DNA from: Lumbricus terrestris
Taxonomy: Eukaryota; Annelida; Clitellata; Crassiclitellata; Lumbricidae
Assembly (NCBI GenBank): GCA_949752735.1
Contig: OX457042.1
Span: 57,894,156-57,958,155 of the forward strand
Length of the DNA stretch: 64,000 nt
Direction: 5' to 3'
Part shown: positions 20,745-31,961 of the stretch, in pieces
Layout of the letters: every line of letters begins with the position of its first letter
Numbering within the stretch: position 1 is the stretch's first letter
Made by a program: the position numbers and the translations under genes
The notes under the pieces: model-generated
The model's input: the letters and a program-made list of their open reading frames with translations, nothing else
What the model was told of the DNA's origin: nothing
Databases searched by the model: none

Positions 20745-21639
20745 GCGCGACTGCGAAGATAGATAGAATAGCCTATGGATGCAATATCATAATGATAGGT
20801 TAGCAAACTGATTACCGAACCCTATAGCAGACTGTAAGAATATTCCGTGGCTTGAGCTACCATCCTCGTCACTATAACTTAATGACGCATGGTCAAGCCT
20901 TTGAGTTCATGCATGTTCAGATCACCGGACCACAGAGAAGAAAATTTAGTCAATTGCAGGCTACACAGAAACTAGACAGGCTACAAGACTGACCTCACCC
21001 CTTCCCCCTCATTAACCGGGCTAAATCCCTATCCTTCCTCTCCAAGGTCGGTCATCCACATCCGACTGGCGTTTTGTCTCATTGCTTATTTCCATTGCTC
21101 AGCAGACGACGGTTCGCATGACATCGTATCCTGACGTCATTCTCGCCTCTCGCTGAATTAGCCAGTTTCTTCATAGGCGCTCTGAATGTAGAGTCAGAGG
21201 CAGGGTTGGGGTTGGTGGGGTGGGGCGAAAAACGAAATTTCCAGGGCAGCGAATATTTAATTTATATTTTATTAAAGAATTAAGCATTTGCCCGTGCATT
21301 TCAGTAAGGTTTTTGATTGGTCCAAATGCACTTTGCTGGACAAGTGCGTGGCTCATTGCAGCACTTTTCAGGTTAAGCTAGACAGCGGTATGGTGGAACC
21401 AATTCCATCATAGCGTGGGTTTAAACTCCCCTCTCAACTCAAAAATTTTACTGTGTAGTATCACTAAAAAAAGAAGAAAAGGGGCAACAGCAGGTCCGTC
21501 TTCTAGACCGTAAAGAGGCTCTCTCCAAATCGTTCACTCCGCGCACCACAGCCATCAAAGACATATATATATATATTATTCATTTAGTTAGGTTTTGCCC
21601 AATTGCTCTTTTTATGCTTGCTATTAAGATAATGGAGCA
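20745..21639. other. Unassigned intergenic DNA
   Basis: No gene recognised. It contains a partial copy of the preceding MITE (21457-21515) and a short AT run at 21565. Confidence 0.35.
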
Positions 21640-21993
21640 ACGATTTTTCCAGTCTCTTCTTTGTTCTGTAGCGCAACCTAGGCCTAACCTATTCACTGTA
21701 CTGCGGTAGCTATGGCTAGGTTATAAGTGTCTAAAGTTCTTAAACTTGTTCTCTTACAACAAAGATCAGTTTCTTGTATTTTCTTCTTCGATTTCCAATA
21801 TTCACAAACAACACAACAATGCATCAACGACGATAAACAATTCAATTGCACGACAGAAACGCCATCTTATTATATTATTACTCTAACGTCTTCTACACAC
21901 GACTAGCACTCCTTCTACAACTTATCTCACTCTCAGCGTACACTCTCTCTTCGGTCGCACTGTCCTTCTCTCTGTCGCTCTCTGTCCTTCTCG

Positions 21994-22048
<55 letters not shown>

Positions 22049-22192
22049 GCGACGACGCGCCGCGGCACTTTCCCGCCACTCAGTCAGCTGGCCTGTCTGT
22101 CTGTACACTCAACAATTAGCTGACCTTGAGCTGGCCTATCCGTACGCTCAACAATTAGCTGATCACTATACGTTATACAAAATTAGCTCACA
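21640..22192 (-). repeat. 3' LTR of the Gmr1-like element
   Basis: In element sense it begins TGTGAGCTAATTTTG. The matching sequence stops near 21640, while the other LTR continues about 25 bp further to TGTGATCTTCC, so the end of this copy is altered or replaced. It carries CT/CTGT microsatellites at 22001-22046. Confidence 0.8.
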
Positions 22193-22195
22193 TTA

Positions 22196-22212
22196 CCTCT
22201 TTCCTTTCTTTT
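22196..22212 (-). promoter_or_regulatory. Polypurine tract of the Gmr1-like element
   Basis: In element sense AAAAGAAAGGAAAGAGG, three bases before the 3' LTR start TGTGAGC. Confidence 0.7.
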
Positions 22213-22305
22213 AAAGAGAGCTAATTATCTATAAAAATTAGCGAACGTACCTTAACTAAACAATGCAAACAGTCCAATATATATAACATCATAAAATATC
22301 TTACG

Positions 22306-25300
22306 CTATAATCTAGATAAACAATCAGCTACTACATTCAATTTACCTTTCTTGTAGTTCAACAGAATGTCAAAATTTTGTAATGATAATGACCATCTGA
22401 CTAACTTAGCAGATTTCGACATTGATTCAGTCAAGTAAACTAAAGGATTATGGTCTGTAAACACATTAATCTTAGAACCAATAAGAATTTCTTTCAACTT
22501 ATTTAAAGCCCATATGATTGCATAGGCTTCCTTCTCAATCGTCGCCCATCTCCTCTGGGTATCTGTCAGCTTCTGACTTATAAAGGAAACGGGACGTTCT
22601 ATCCCTTCATTGTCCACCTGTGATAGGACAGCTCCCACAGCAAAATCACTGCTATCACAGTACAAATTAAAAGGTTTACCAACCTCAAACATATATAAAA
22701 CCACATTTGACAAGACAATCTGTTTAAGTGAATCAAAGGATTTCTGGTGTGCATCAGTCCAAACAATGTTCTCAGGTACTTTCTTGCTGGTTAAGTCTGT
22801 CAATGGTTTAGCAATTTCAGCAAAATTACAAATAAACTGTCTGTAAAACCCAAAAAATCCTAAGACCTGTTTCACTTCCTTCCTGGTTTCAGGTTTCTTC
22901 AAATTAATCAAACTGTCAATCCTATCTGGATTCATCATCTTCTTCCCTGATCCTATAAGGTGACCGATGAACTTCACCTCACTCTTACCAAACACACATT
23001 TCTTCAAGTTCAACGTTACATTATGCAGTCTTATTTGTTTCAAAAATAATTCCAAATGTCTTAAATGAATGTCCCAATCATTAGAATGCACTGCAATGTC
23101 ATCAACATAAGGTTCAGTGAAATCATGTATCGGTTGCAAAATCATATTTATCGCTTTTACAAAAGTCCGTCCAGAGTTAATCATTCCAAAAGGAACACGC
23201 GTAAATTCGTACAGTCCATTATGTGTAACAAACGCATTCTTCCATTGATCACTCTTTTTCACAGGACAAGTCCAATAGGCACTGCGACAGTCCATAACAG
23301 AAATAAACTTGGATTTTCCGACTTTGCTCAAAACATCATTGACGATTGGCATAGGATATCTGCAGTTCTCAGTAAAAGAGTTAATGTATCTGTAGTCACA
23401 AGCCAATCTCAAGGATCCATCCTTCTTTTTGACAATGACAAGTGGACTTGCCATTCTGCTTGACGATGGTTGAATGATGTTTTCTTTCAGCATCTCTTGT
23501 ATTTGTCTTTCCACTTCTGCCCGGTATATTAGTGGTATTCGATATGCCATGAATTCTTTTTCTCGAAAGTCTGGTTTCAACACCACTTCATGTTCTACTA
23601 ATGTACAAAGTCCCGGTTTGTCCGAAAATCTGTCTGCATAACGATTCAGTACATCAAGTAATTGTTTCTGCTGTTCGCTCGTAAGATGTCCAATTTGTTC
23701 GTAATCCAATTGGAGTGATTTCTGTTTTGTCTCTGAATAGTTTTCCTTCAGCGGTATTTCTACCACTGATCCAAATTCGTCATCCTCTTCCACGATCAGA
23801 CCACAAGACAATGTTCTCGTAATGAACTTCCTCATCTTGTTGGCATGAATAATCCGTCGACCGTTTTCATTCATGTCCACAAGATACGAATATTTGGATC
23901 TTCTTTGCAAGACAGTGCATGGACCATGCCATCGTGAGATTAATTTATTGGTTGACGTTGGATACAGCACGATGACGTTTTCTCCTGGTTCGAATTCTTT
24001 ATCTTTTGCTCTTTTGTTATATTGGCTGGCGTATTGTTTTTGCTTTTCTCCAGCACAGCTCTCGGCGAATGTCAAGGCCTTTTCCATGTCTGCTCTTAAA
24101 TTCTTCAAGTACTTAGCCGGTTGCACTCCAATGTTCGGTGGTAAATTTATCTCTTTGGTCCAGCTTTCTTTAAGAATGGTTAGTGGCCCTCTCGGCAACT
24201 TTCCATAGACCAGCAGATACGGTGCCACTCCTGTAGTTGCATTAGGCACTTCTCTCAATGCCCAGACTGTAAATGGAATGATTTTATGCCACTGTCTCGG
24301 ATTTTTCACAATGACATGATGAACCATCTTCTTGAACGTTTGATTCCATCTCTCCACTAATCCGGCCGCTTCTGGATGTCCTGGCGAATCGAATCGAGGA
24401 CAACACCCCATCAATTTCAGAAATTCTCTCGTTAGACTGGCTGTAAAATTCGTTCCTCTATCACTTGTTATCACTGACGGAACTCCCACATCCATGAACA
24501 ACTTCATCAGAGCTTCGCATACAGCCTTAGCAGTCAATGACTTCATCAAAAAGATTGTCGGCCATCTTGTACATGAGTCTACGATGCACAAGCAATACTT
24601 ATGCCCTGCTGCTGACGTCGGTTCGATTGGTCCCACGACGTCCATTGTCATTCTTCTGAACGGCACATCCTCCCTTGGTATTGGCGTAATCGGTACTCGA
24701 TCCATCACCAAACTTCGTGCTTTCAACTGACACTTCTCACAAGACTTGCAGAATTTCACCACATCTCTACGCATCCTTGGCCACACAAAGGACAATTTGA
24801 TACGTTCTCTTGTCTTCTCTTCTCCCAAGTGTCCGCCAAATACTGACTCGTGCGCCAATTCCATCACCTGAATTCTTCTTTCCTTCGGCAACACCAACTG
24901 ATACACCAACTGGTCCAACATTTGATGTTTCTTATACATCAACCCATTCACCACACTAAACTCAGATCCTTTGTCTTCAGCTATCTTCCACCACGACTTC
25001 AGTGACTCGTCATTTCTCTGCTGCTCTTCAAATTTCTTTGCGTCTGCCAATTGTCTTTCATCACTCGTATTCTCGGCAAACAAATCTCTCATACTCGTGA
25101 CCATTTCACTATCACTTCCAGAATCATCATAATCATCACGTTCACATGCAACCATCTCTTCTTCAATTTCATTGCTCCCGGATGTTACTCCTTCTTCTTC
25201 TTCTTGAACGCTTTGTTCATCATCGCTTTCTGTGTCATCGTCTAGCAAACTTTCATTTAGCTGTTCCTCTTCTCCTTCTTCCACTTCTCTTCTCCGACTT

Positions 25301-27996
25301 TGTGCTCTCGTAGTCACATTCGCTTGCAATTCTCCTTGCAATATACTCACTGGTGGAACCTCTTTCAGTTCTGCAATTATTTCTGGATGCAGCAAGAACT
25401 TTTCTTTGTTATCTTTGCACAAGACTGCTGGAATGCTGGCACATACCAAGGTTAAATATGGCGCGATATTTACTCCCTTGTCCTTCAAATCTCCTCCTTC
25501 GTGTACGTTATGACCACTCATCCGCACTTCTATTTTCACCAACTTAGCTGGAATGGGTTCTCCAGCCACACATTGCAAATGTACTCTGCCAATTTCTTCT
25601 ACTGTCGCTCCTTTCAATAATTCCTCATTGATTACTGGAATCTCAGTACCAGAGTCAATCAGCGCTTTGACTTGCACGGGACGACAACTGTCATCATTTC
25701 CACGTATTTCTACATCTACATGCTGTAGTAAGGACTTCTTCGTACGTTGACACTGATCTTTACTTTCTGTTTCTCGACAAGTATCCGTAATGGGAGCAGA
25801 TTTTACTACTTCTCTCTGTATAGTAAACTGAGGCGTACACTTCATTGCTGACTTCACTTCCGTTTCGCGGTTGTCTTGTCCTTCCAGCTGATTAGGTGCA
25901 TTCATTACTTGGATCTGATTTACTCTGAGATTTTCTGCACTTCGAGTAAATCTATTTCTCAGATTTGTCATTCTTGGTGGTGCTTGACAATCCTTTATCA
26001 AATGTCGGTCTGACTGACAATTATGGCAACGTTTCCTCACAATACCTCTCTGTTCAGTGCTCTCCCGTCTGTAATTGTACGGAGTATATGCTGCATTGCT
26101 TTCTCTTTGGCGTCCCATCACTGGAATTCGACTATATATTTGTCTGTCACCCGTTGCTTCTCTTCTATCTTGACCAAACTGTCTTCCAGGAGCACTATCT
26201 TTCCTTACTTCATTACTTCTGGCTTGGCTTCCCGTTTCTGTGTTACTACTATTCCACCTGGTTTGCTTCGAACTATTACCCCATGCTTCATATTTCGGTT
26301 TGTCTTGAAACATTAGACCAATTCGATTGTTCACGTGTATGTCTGCGAGATCTGCAACATTACTAGCTTCCAAACATTCAGTACCCTCCTTTGCTAGTAC
26401 AAACTGTAGTGGACCCGGTGGTAGACATTCTTTCAACTTATCCGCCACCAACAGATCAAATAACTTCTCATAGTCTTTGCCCACTCGTCTACTTCTGACA
26501 TAATAGTTCAACAGATTCTTCAATCTTGCTGTAAACATAGTGTATGTCTCTTCTGCCGTTTTCTTCGCATCTACAAATCGTGATCGATATTCTCTCGCTG
26601 TCAATTTGAATTCTTTCAGTAAATGTTCTTTCACTATGTCGTAATTGTCTAGATCATCAAAAGACAATCGGTTTAACACCGTTCTCGCTCTTGGTGTCAT
26701 TAGTGGCAACAGCAATTTGACCCAAAACTGCTTTTCCACCGTAAAACTGTTGAATGCATTCTCAACTGTCTCAAAATATAATGGCACCTCCATCATATCA
26801 TATGGCATCTTAGGTAACACGTGTTTCATTGCATCACCTATCTTCTTAATCTTATACACCATTGTCTCACTTTCTCGGATCCTATTTCGTTCTAACTCCT
26901 CACGGCTTCTTCTTTCGTCTTCATTTCGTTCCCTCAGTCTATTTTGATCTTCTTCCCTACGCAGTTCTTCTTGTTCTATCTTCTGCTGCAACAATTCTAA
27001 CTGCCTTCTGCGTTCCTCCTTTTCTATAGCCATTTCTCGGAGCTGAGCTTCCTTAAGAGCGAGTTTCTTTTGTTCTAATTGCACTTGTTCTTCTCTTTCT
27101 CGTTCCGCCTTTTCCAAATTTTCTTTCTCCATATTCAATTCTTCCTGTCGAATCTCTTCGGCTCTTTGTAATTCTGCCAAACGCATGGCTTCCTTGCCTT
27201 CCTCGCGAGCCTTTTGCTCTTCAATCTGTTGTTTCCGTATTTCTTCATCACTTTTCCTTGCCCTCTCGTATTCTATCATCAATTCCATTCTTCTTCGTTC
27301 AGCTTCGTCACGATCTCTTTTCAGTTGTTCTAACTGAAGCTGGAACTGCTGCTTCTGCATCTCTATCTCTTCTTGTCTCATCCTTTCTGCTTGTTCTGCT
27401 CTTACTTTTTCCTCTTGTCTCCGTTCTTTCTCTTCTTGTCTCCTTTGTTCCTCTTTCTCTTTCTCCTCCTGTCTCCGTTTCTCTTCTTTCTCTTTCTCTT
27501 CTTGCTTACGTTGCTCCTCTTTCTCTTTCTCCTCCTGTCTCCGTTTCTCCTCTTCTTGTCTACGTTTCTCCTCTTTCTCTTTCTCCTCTTGTCTACGTTT
27601 CTCCTCTTTCTCTTTCTCTTCTTGTTTCCGTTCTTTCTCTTCTTGTCTCCGTTCTTTCTCTTCTTGTCTCCTTTGTTCCTCTTTCTCTTTCTCCTCCTGT
27701 CTCCGTTTCTCTTCTTTCTCTTTCTCTTCTTGTCTCCGTTGCTCCTCCCTCATCATCATAAATTGCATCAACGCCTCCATAGACATGGCCTGTGGTTTCT
27801 CCTCAGCCCCACCCACAGCGCCTTTCTCTTCAGCTTCCTTTTTTAGCCAATCCTCTGCTAAAGCTCTCATCAAATTTTCCCTTGACATCTCTTCGACTTC
27901 TTCCACGTCTAGACCAGCTTCGATTAATAATTTTATTATTCGATCAGAAGACATCTTTTTTATACTAGCTTGTTTTTGTTCTGTAAGTTTCTCCAT
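22306..27996 (-). CDS. Gmr1-like gag-pol polyprotein
   Basis: One ORF of 1896 residues, no stops. The N-terminus has a short helical motif (about 1-60), then a very long charged coiled coil (about 85-390) built from tandem KEKEEKRRQEE/RRQEEKE units. Next comes a Gag region (about 395-560), a CCHC knuckle (CHNCQSDRHLIKDC, about 655), a protease with LIDSGTEIP (about 779), and an acidic linker. The integrase has its HHCC domain (about 1045-1090) and DDE residues in MDVVGP, TSDRGTNF and LVERWNQ. The RT contains YVDDIAV (about 1632), and RNase H (YCDSSDFAVGAVLSQ, about 1780) ends the protein. Integrase before RT is the Gmr1 arrangement, in which a Gypsy-type pol adopts a Copia-like order. All catalytic motifs I can check are present. 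Confidence 0.93.
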   Translation of the reverse strand: MEKLTEQKQASIKKMSSDRIIKLLIEAGLDVEEVEEMSRENLMRALAEDWLKKEAEEKGAVGGAEEKPQAMSMEALMQFMMMREEQRRQEEKEKEEKRRQEEKEKEEQRRQEEKERRQEEKERKQEEKEKEEKRRQEEKEKEEKRRQEEEKRRQEEKEKEEQRKQEEKEKEEKRRQEEKEKEEQRRQEEKERRQEEKVRAEQAERMRQEEIEMQKQQFQLQLEQLKRDRDEAERRRMELMIEYERARKSDEEIRKQQIEEQKAREEGKEAMRLAELQRAEEIRQEELNMEKENLEKAEREREEQVQLEQKKLALKEAQLREMAIEKEERRRQLELLQQKIEQEELRREEDQNRLRERNEDERRSREELERNRIRESETMVYKIKKIGDAMKHVLPKMPYDMMEVPLYFETVENAFNSFTVEKQFWVKLLLPLMTPRARTVLNRLSFDDLDNYDIVKEHLLKEFKLTAREYRSRFVDAKKTAEETYTMFTARLKNLLNYYVRSRRVGKDYEKLFDLLVADKLKECLPPGPLQFVLAKEGTECLEASNVADLADIHVNNRIGLMFQDKPKYEAWGNSSKQTRWNSSNTETGSQARSNEVRKDSAPGRQFGQDRREATGDRQIYSRIPVMGRQRESNAAYTPYNYRRESTEQRGIVRKRCHNCQSDRHLIKDCQAPPRMTNLRNRFTRSAENLRVNQIQVMNAPNQLEGQDNRETEVKSAMKCTPQFTIQREVVKSAPITDTCRETESKDQCQRTKKSLLQHVDVEIRGNDDSCRPVQVKALIDSGTEIPVINEELLKGATVEEIGRVHLQCVAGEPIPAKLVKIEVRMSGHNVHEGGDLKDKGVNIAPYLTLVCASIPAVLCKDNKEKFLLHPEIIAELKEVPPVSILQGELQANVTTRAQSRRREVEEGEEEQLNESLLDDDTESDDEQSVQEEEEGVTSGSNEIEEEMVACERDDYDDSGSDSEMVTSMRDLFAENTSDERQLADAKKFEEQQRNDESLKSWWKIAEDKGSEFSVVNGLMYKKHQMLDQLVYQLVLPKERRIQVMELAHESVFGGHLGEEKTRERIKLSFVWPRMRRDVVKFCKSCEKCQLKARSLVMDRVPITPIPREDVPFRRMTMDVVGPIEPTSAAGHKYCLCIVDSCTRWPTIFLMKSLTAKAVCEALMKLFMDVGVPSVITSDRGTNFTASLTREFLKLMGCCPRFDSPGHPEAAGLVERWNQTFKKMVHHVIVKNPRQWHKIIPFTVWALREVPNATTGVAPYLLVYGKLPRGPLTILKESWTKEINLPPNIGVQPAKYLKNLRADMEKALTFAESCAGEKQKQYASQYNKRAKDKEFEPGENVIVLYPTSTNKLISRWHGPCTVLQRRSKYSYLVDMNENGRRIIHANKMRKFITRTLSCGLIVEEDDEFGSVVEIPLKENYSETKQKSLQLDYEQIGHLTSEQQKQLLDVLNRYADRFSDKPGLCTLVEHEVVLKPDFREKEFMAYRIPLIYRAEVERQIQEMLKENIIQPSSSRMASPLVIVKKKDGSLRLACDYRYINSFTENCRYPMPIVNDVLSKVGKSKFISVMDCRSAYWTCPVKKSDQWKNAFVTHNGLYEFTRVPFGMINSGRTFVKAINMILQPIHDFTEPYVDDIAVHSNDWDIHLRHLELFLKQIRLHNVTLNLKKCVFGKSEVKFIGHLIGSGKKMMNPDRIDSLINLKKPETRKEVKQVLGFFGFYRQFICNFAEIAKPLTDLTSKKVPENIVWTDAHQKSFDSLKQIVLSNVVLYMFEVGKPFNLYCDSSDFAVGAVLSQVDNEGIERPVSFISQKLTDTQRRWATIEKEAYAIIWALNKLKEILIGSKINVFTDHNPLVYLTESMSKSAKLVRWSLSLQNFDILLNYKKGKLNVVADCLSRL

Positions 27997-28017
27997 CTTA
28001 CTTCTTTACTTCAAATG

Positions 28018-28425
28018 ATTTCCGTGAAGAAATCGAGGGAGTGGCTATAATTGCTGTGATTGGTTGACTTTAATTCTTATTGCTTGTTTATTCAAGGAGC
28101 GAGTTTTGTATACCTCTCTCTGGCGTTGCGTTGTCGTAATGTCGTTCGTATGCCCGTTGTATCTTCTCACCAGTTGTTCGGATGCTCGGAATGCTTCTCC
28201 GGTTGATCAAATGCTCATTCTCCTTCTCCCGTGTGGTCGGCTTCTCGTAATGATTTGAAATCCACTGTCCGTAGCTTGGACTAAAAATCCACCGTTCGTA
28301 AATATCCCTCCGTCCGTAACTTGGATACAAAATCCCACCGTCCGTAACTTGGATACGATATCCCACCGTCCGTAACTTGGATTGACAATATCCCAACGTC
28401 CGTAACTTGGATACGATATCCCGCC
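28018..28425 (-). repeat. Leader with minisatellite next to the PBS
   Basis: Between the 5' LTR and the gag start, about five imperfect 28-30-bp units containing CCGTCCGTAACTTGGATAC (28265-28425, plus-strand reading) lie beside the primer binding site. Repeats here could affect packaging or translation; this is inference. Confidence 0.65.
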
Positions 28426-28435
28426 GCTGTCACCA
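28418..28435 (-). promoter_or_regulatory. Primer binding site of the Gmr1-like element
   Basis: In element sense TGGTGACAGCGGCGGGAT, two bases inside the 5' LTR. The primer tRNA is not identified with certainty; the pattern is leucine-tRNA-like. Confidence 0.55.
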
Positions 28436-28437
28436 AA

Positions 28438-28813
28438 TGTGATCTTCCACAATCACCCACGATTTTCCAGTCTTTTCTTTTGTTCTGCAGCGCAGCCTAG
28501 GCCTAACCTATTCACTGTACTGCGGTAGCTATGGCTAGGTTATAAGTGTCTAAAGTTCTTAAACTTGTTCTCTTACAACAAAGATCAGTTTCTTGTATTT
28601 TCTTCTTCGATTTCCAATATTCACAAACAACACAACAATGCATCAACGACGATAAACAATTCAATTGCACGACAGAAACGCCATCTTATTATATTATTAC
28701 TCTAACGTCTTCTACACACGACTAGCACTCCTTCTACAACTTATCTCACTCTCAGCGTACACTCTCTCTTCGGTCGCACTGTCCTTCTCTCTGTCGCTCT
28801 CTGTCCTTCTCGC

Positions 28814-28875
<62 letters not shown>

Positions 28876-29019
28876 GCGACGACGCGCCGCGGCACTTTCC
28901 CGCCACTCAGTCAGCTGGCCTGTCTGTCTGTACACTCAACAATTAGCTGACCTTGAGCTGGCCTATCCGTACGCTCAACAATTAGCTGATCACTATACGT
29001 TATACAAAATTAGCTCACA
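28438..29019 (-). repeat. 5' LTR of the Gmr1-like element
   Basis: 582 bp, TG...CA ends (TGTGAGC...GATCACA in element sense). It includes CTGT and CT microsatellites (28814-28872), one or two units longer than in the other LTR. Confidence 0.85.
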
Positions 29020-30414
29020 ATGACTATAATTTTGGCACCATTTTACCGTTTCTAAGATTGATAGGTTTCTCTAATAATAGGCCTAAGCGGGACTTCGATC
29101 TGTCCTTGGGATTAGACGGAAATAAGCACTCATGATTCTCATTCTTTGGTTCCACTGTGTCTTAATATTTATGAGTAGACCTATATTAAACATGATTTCT
29201 GTCCCTTTAAAGTAAGCCTAGACATTTCATCCCCAGAAGCTGCGCCATTTTTTTTAAAGAAATGTCATAAGTCAATTACTATGGCTCATTAAGTGATTGA
29301 TTCACTGATTTAGACTTAGACTTGCACAGATCGAGGTGGTTTAGGTACTTTTAATCCGATATCATCGTTGCAAAATTTCAGGTAACCTAGAACCCAAGAT
29401 GCACTCGATTTAGGATCAAATGAATGCTCAAAATTGCGTCGGTTTCTGAGGCTTAGTCCCAGACCCCTTTGGGGGGGGGGGAGCTTACGACGTTCCCTCG
29501 AAACCCCTAATCGTTAGGGGCTTCTTGCCTTCGGCAATCGCTGCTTCGCGCGTTTCGCGCTCGCTATTATTACTCCTACTCAGAATTTCCATTGGGTCCC
29601 CCAACTTTTTGGACGTGATTGCGTCTATAATAGATCACACATGGATCACTGGCGCAATATGCATTATAATTAGATCCAGTAATTATAGGCCTATGCATTA
29701 TGTTTGTTTTTATCCTCAAGACGTGGCCTCATAGTTAAAATTGCTTAGGGTTCTCACTCTGTTAAAACTCGGCCCTGCCTGCAGTGCCTACAGCTTTTAC
29801 CTATACCTCCATGACTACAAGTTATTCACTAGAGGAAATGCCAAACATTCAGGCGCAGCAACAAGGGGATTTCTGCGATGATGCGCAAACTTTCTTCCTA
29901 AAAATAAACACCAACCAATTTACATCCTGCATTATAGGATATAGATGCAACCACGAAGCAAGACTTAAATTTCTCATATAATATTATGTGTATAAGCTTA
30001 TATGTTGTTAAATCAGTGGCCAGATGTTAATCGCTCTTACGAAGTCAACGGTTTTAAGCGTAACAACAACGTTCAGTTAAGTAAAAACTACCGAATAAAG
30101 GCACAACTTAAATAGGCTATAAGCTTATTTCGCAAACGAACGCTATGGGCGGTACTGCAGGAAAAGACTTGCAAAACAAAAGCGAAAGTAATCGCAAACG
30201 ACGGAATCGTGATTTGCGATTTTCTTCAAGTTACAAAAGGGGTCAGTGGATAGCCTATAATCAATTAGGCCTATTCATTGACCGTACGGCCAAGAGACCT
30301 CGCCAGTTTGCTCATCCTCTATCCTTAATCTAACATCTCACCTACTTAGATCTACACCTCTGATAATTATAAACTTCCCACTCATGACTGGAAGCCGAAT
30401 TCTTAATCCTAAGT
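29020..30414. other. Unassigned intergenic DNA
   Basis: No gene recognised. A G-run and a GC-rich block with short palindromes (29465-29580, including GGGGCTTCTTGCCTTCGGCA) look repeat-derived. Confidence 0.35.
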
Positions 30415-30489
30415 TTTCTTATAGCAAACTATCCAGATTTTATCTTTGTAACACCACACCACCACCGTAATTACTGATTATCAGTGTTT

Positions 30490-30518
30490 TGGTGTTTGAA
30501 CACGGTGTTCAAACACCA
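30490..30518. repeat. Perfect palindrome
   Basis: TGGTGTTTGAACAC, one spacer base, then its exact complement GTGTTCAAACACCA. The paralogous sequence near 54830 lacks it, so it arose or was inserted after the duplication. Confidence 0.6.
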
Positions 30519-31004
30519 GAACACCCTATAGCTACGTCGCACCGCCACTGGATCACCGTAGCACCATGTAGTCTCCCAGGTGGGACCTAACAGAATTTTT
30601 ATCTGACACAGTAACGAACAGAGCAGTTTAGCCATAACGATCTTGATTTCGTATAGCGCCGATAGCTAAGTTGGTCTTCATGAAGTCATCTTTGTGGATA
30701 CTGAAATCCTCGAACATCTAAGCTTCCAATGCATTATAATTATAGGCCGTAGCCTAGAACACATTGCAACGAATGCTACAATAAAATAAATGTTGGAAAC
30801 AGGGGGAAGTAGCCTATAGAGCATATCTTACGATAAAGGCATTTAAATATACTATCTTCCGTTTTTTAAAAAGAAGAACAAAAAAGACAGCGGAATGGAG
30901 AAATTGAAAAGGATGCAACTCCGTCTTCAAGTCATGCTGCGGTAGGATTGTACAGTTTAATTTATCTAAAGCAAATAAGGTATCAACGACTAACGAGGTT
31001 AATA

Positions 31005-31180
31005 ACATGATGATGTAGGGGTATGTTTGTTGACGTGGAGCGGGAAGGTTGCGGGTTAGAATCCTCATCAAGCCGCTGCATATAGGAACCCCGGGCAAGT
31101 CCTTCGCACACAATAATTGCTCATGCGCTTTGACGTGAAACTCAGATTTAGTGTCCGCGTTGTTAGTCGGGGCAACTCTG
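31005..31180 (+). mobile_element. tRNA-derived SINE
   Basis: B box-like GGGTTAGAATCC, then GGGCAAGTCCTTCGCACACA and TTGCTCATGCGCTTTGACG, which is the body also seen at 55625-55855. It is absent at the matching place in the copy D block (after 57775). Confidence 0.6.
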
Positions 31181-31300
31181 CGCAGTTTCATCTTGAGGGG
31201 CATGGTAATAAGTGCTCATGCATAAAATTGTATATATAAATGTGATCAACTTGATTGTCCAATTTGAAACGGCATTTGACTTACTCTTTGTGCATGAAAG

Positions 31301-31810
31301 GGTGTCACGACAGCAGTTACTGGTCTACAGACAACTCGTCTAACGACAACCGGTCTGCAGAGAACTGGTTCAGCGCTTGAGAAATGGAAGCTGGATGAAA
31401 GTTTTTGCAGGCGAAATGGAGGTTGGATTGATGAAAAAACTCTTAAGTAATGGAAGCTGGATGAGGGTATCTTTGTGTCTGAAATAGAAGCTGGATTGAC
31501 GAAAATAACGAGCGAGAAATATAAGGTATGTTTAGATCTGAACTTGAAGCTGGATGCACCCTGAATTTGTATTTCTGAATGACCTTGAATTTGCACCTTG
31601 AATTTGCATTTCTGAATGAAATAGGCCTACACGAATGAAAATCATCAATCCAGCCTCCAATTAAGCTAGAAAATCATTTAACGGTTTTTTCATAAATCCA
31701 GCTTCTAATTCGTCAATACGATTCATCTGCAGACCAGTTGTCGTTAAATGAATTGTTAGGGGACCACTTGTCGTTAAACGAGTTGTCTGTAGACCAATTG
31801 TCGTGGAACC
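31301..31810. mobile_element. Foldback element, inverted orientation
   Basis: 510 bp with GGTGTCACGACAGCAG at the left end and the complement of GGTTCCACGACAATTGG at the right. The outer arms are GACAAC-type repeats and the inner arms are GGAAGCTGGAT units, the same family as 2222-2861. Flanking 9-mers GCATGAAAG and GTATGATTC agree at only five positions, so it is older. The copy D block (about 57815) lacks it. Confidence 0.65.
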
Positions 31811-31925
31811 GTATGATTCTCTCAGAAAGACGGAATATGGCACAATGTATACGAGGGATAAGAATGACCTCTAAGCTAGTTGCACGTGCGGGAGCAAGGG
31901 TCACCAAGTCCCCAGTTGGAGATTA

Positions 31926-31961
31926 ATGGACAATGACAAGTCAGGCACAAAAAGCGATTAC
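31926..31961 (+). CDS. Possible first coding exon of copy B
   Basis: An ATG frame of 36 nt (MDNDKSGTKSDY) ends in phase 0 before GTGACG, which would fit the phase-0 acceptor of the F-box exon. Copy D has a related ATGGACA frame of 21 nt ending at the same GTGACG, also phase 0. The donor is weak and the surroundings resemble a SINE head, so this is tentative. Confidence 0.3.

Larger units (their letters stand above)
21640..29019 (-). mobile_element. Gmr1-like LTR retrotransposon
   Basis: This 7.4-kb element lies on the minus strand: 5' LTR 28438-29019, PBS, a single 1896-residue ORF, polypurine tract, 3' LTR about 21640-22192. The pol order is protease, integrase, RT, RNase H, unlike standard Gypsy. 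The LTR copies agree over about 500 bp except for CTGT/CT microsatellite length, but differ in the outermost 60 bp. I found no target duplication. The intact ORF suggests a relatively recent insertion. Confidence 0.9.

Noticed and set aside
21846..22214. Open frames in the LTRs with Leu/Ser/Arg repeats (also 28665-28946)
   Set aside because: They derive from CT/CTGT microsatellites within LTR DNA and are duplicated in both LTRs.
27258..27846. Plus-strand Leu/Ser/Phe-rich frames looking like multi-pass membrane proteins
   Set aside because: They are the antisense of the charged coiled-coil repeat of the Gmr1-like Gag.
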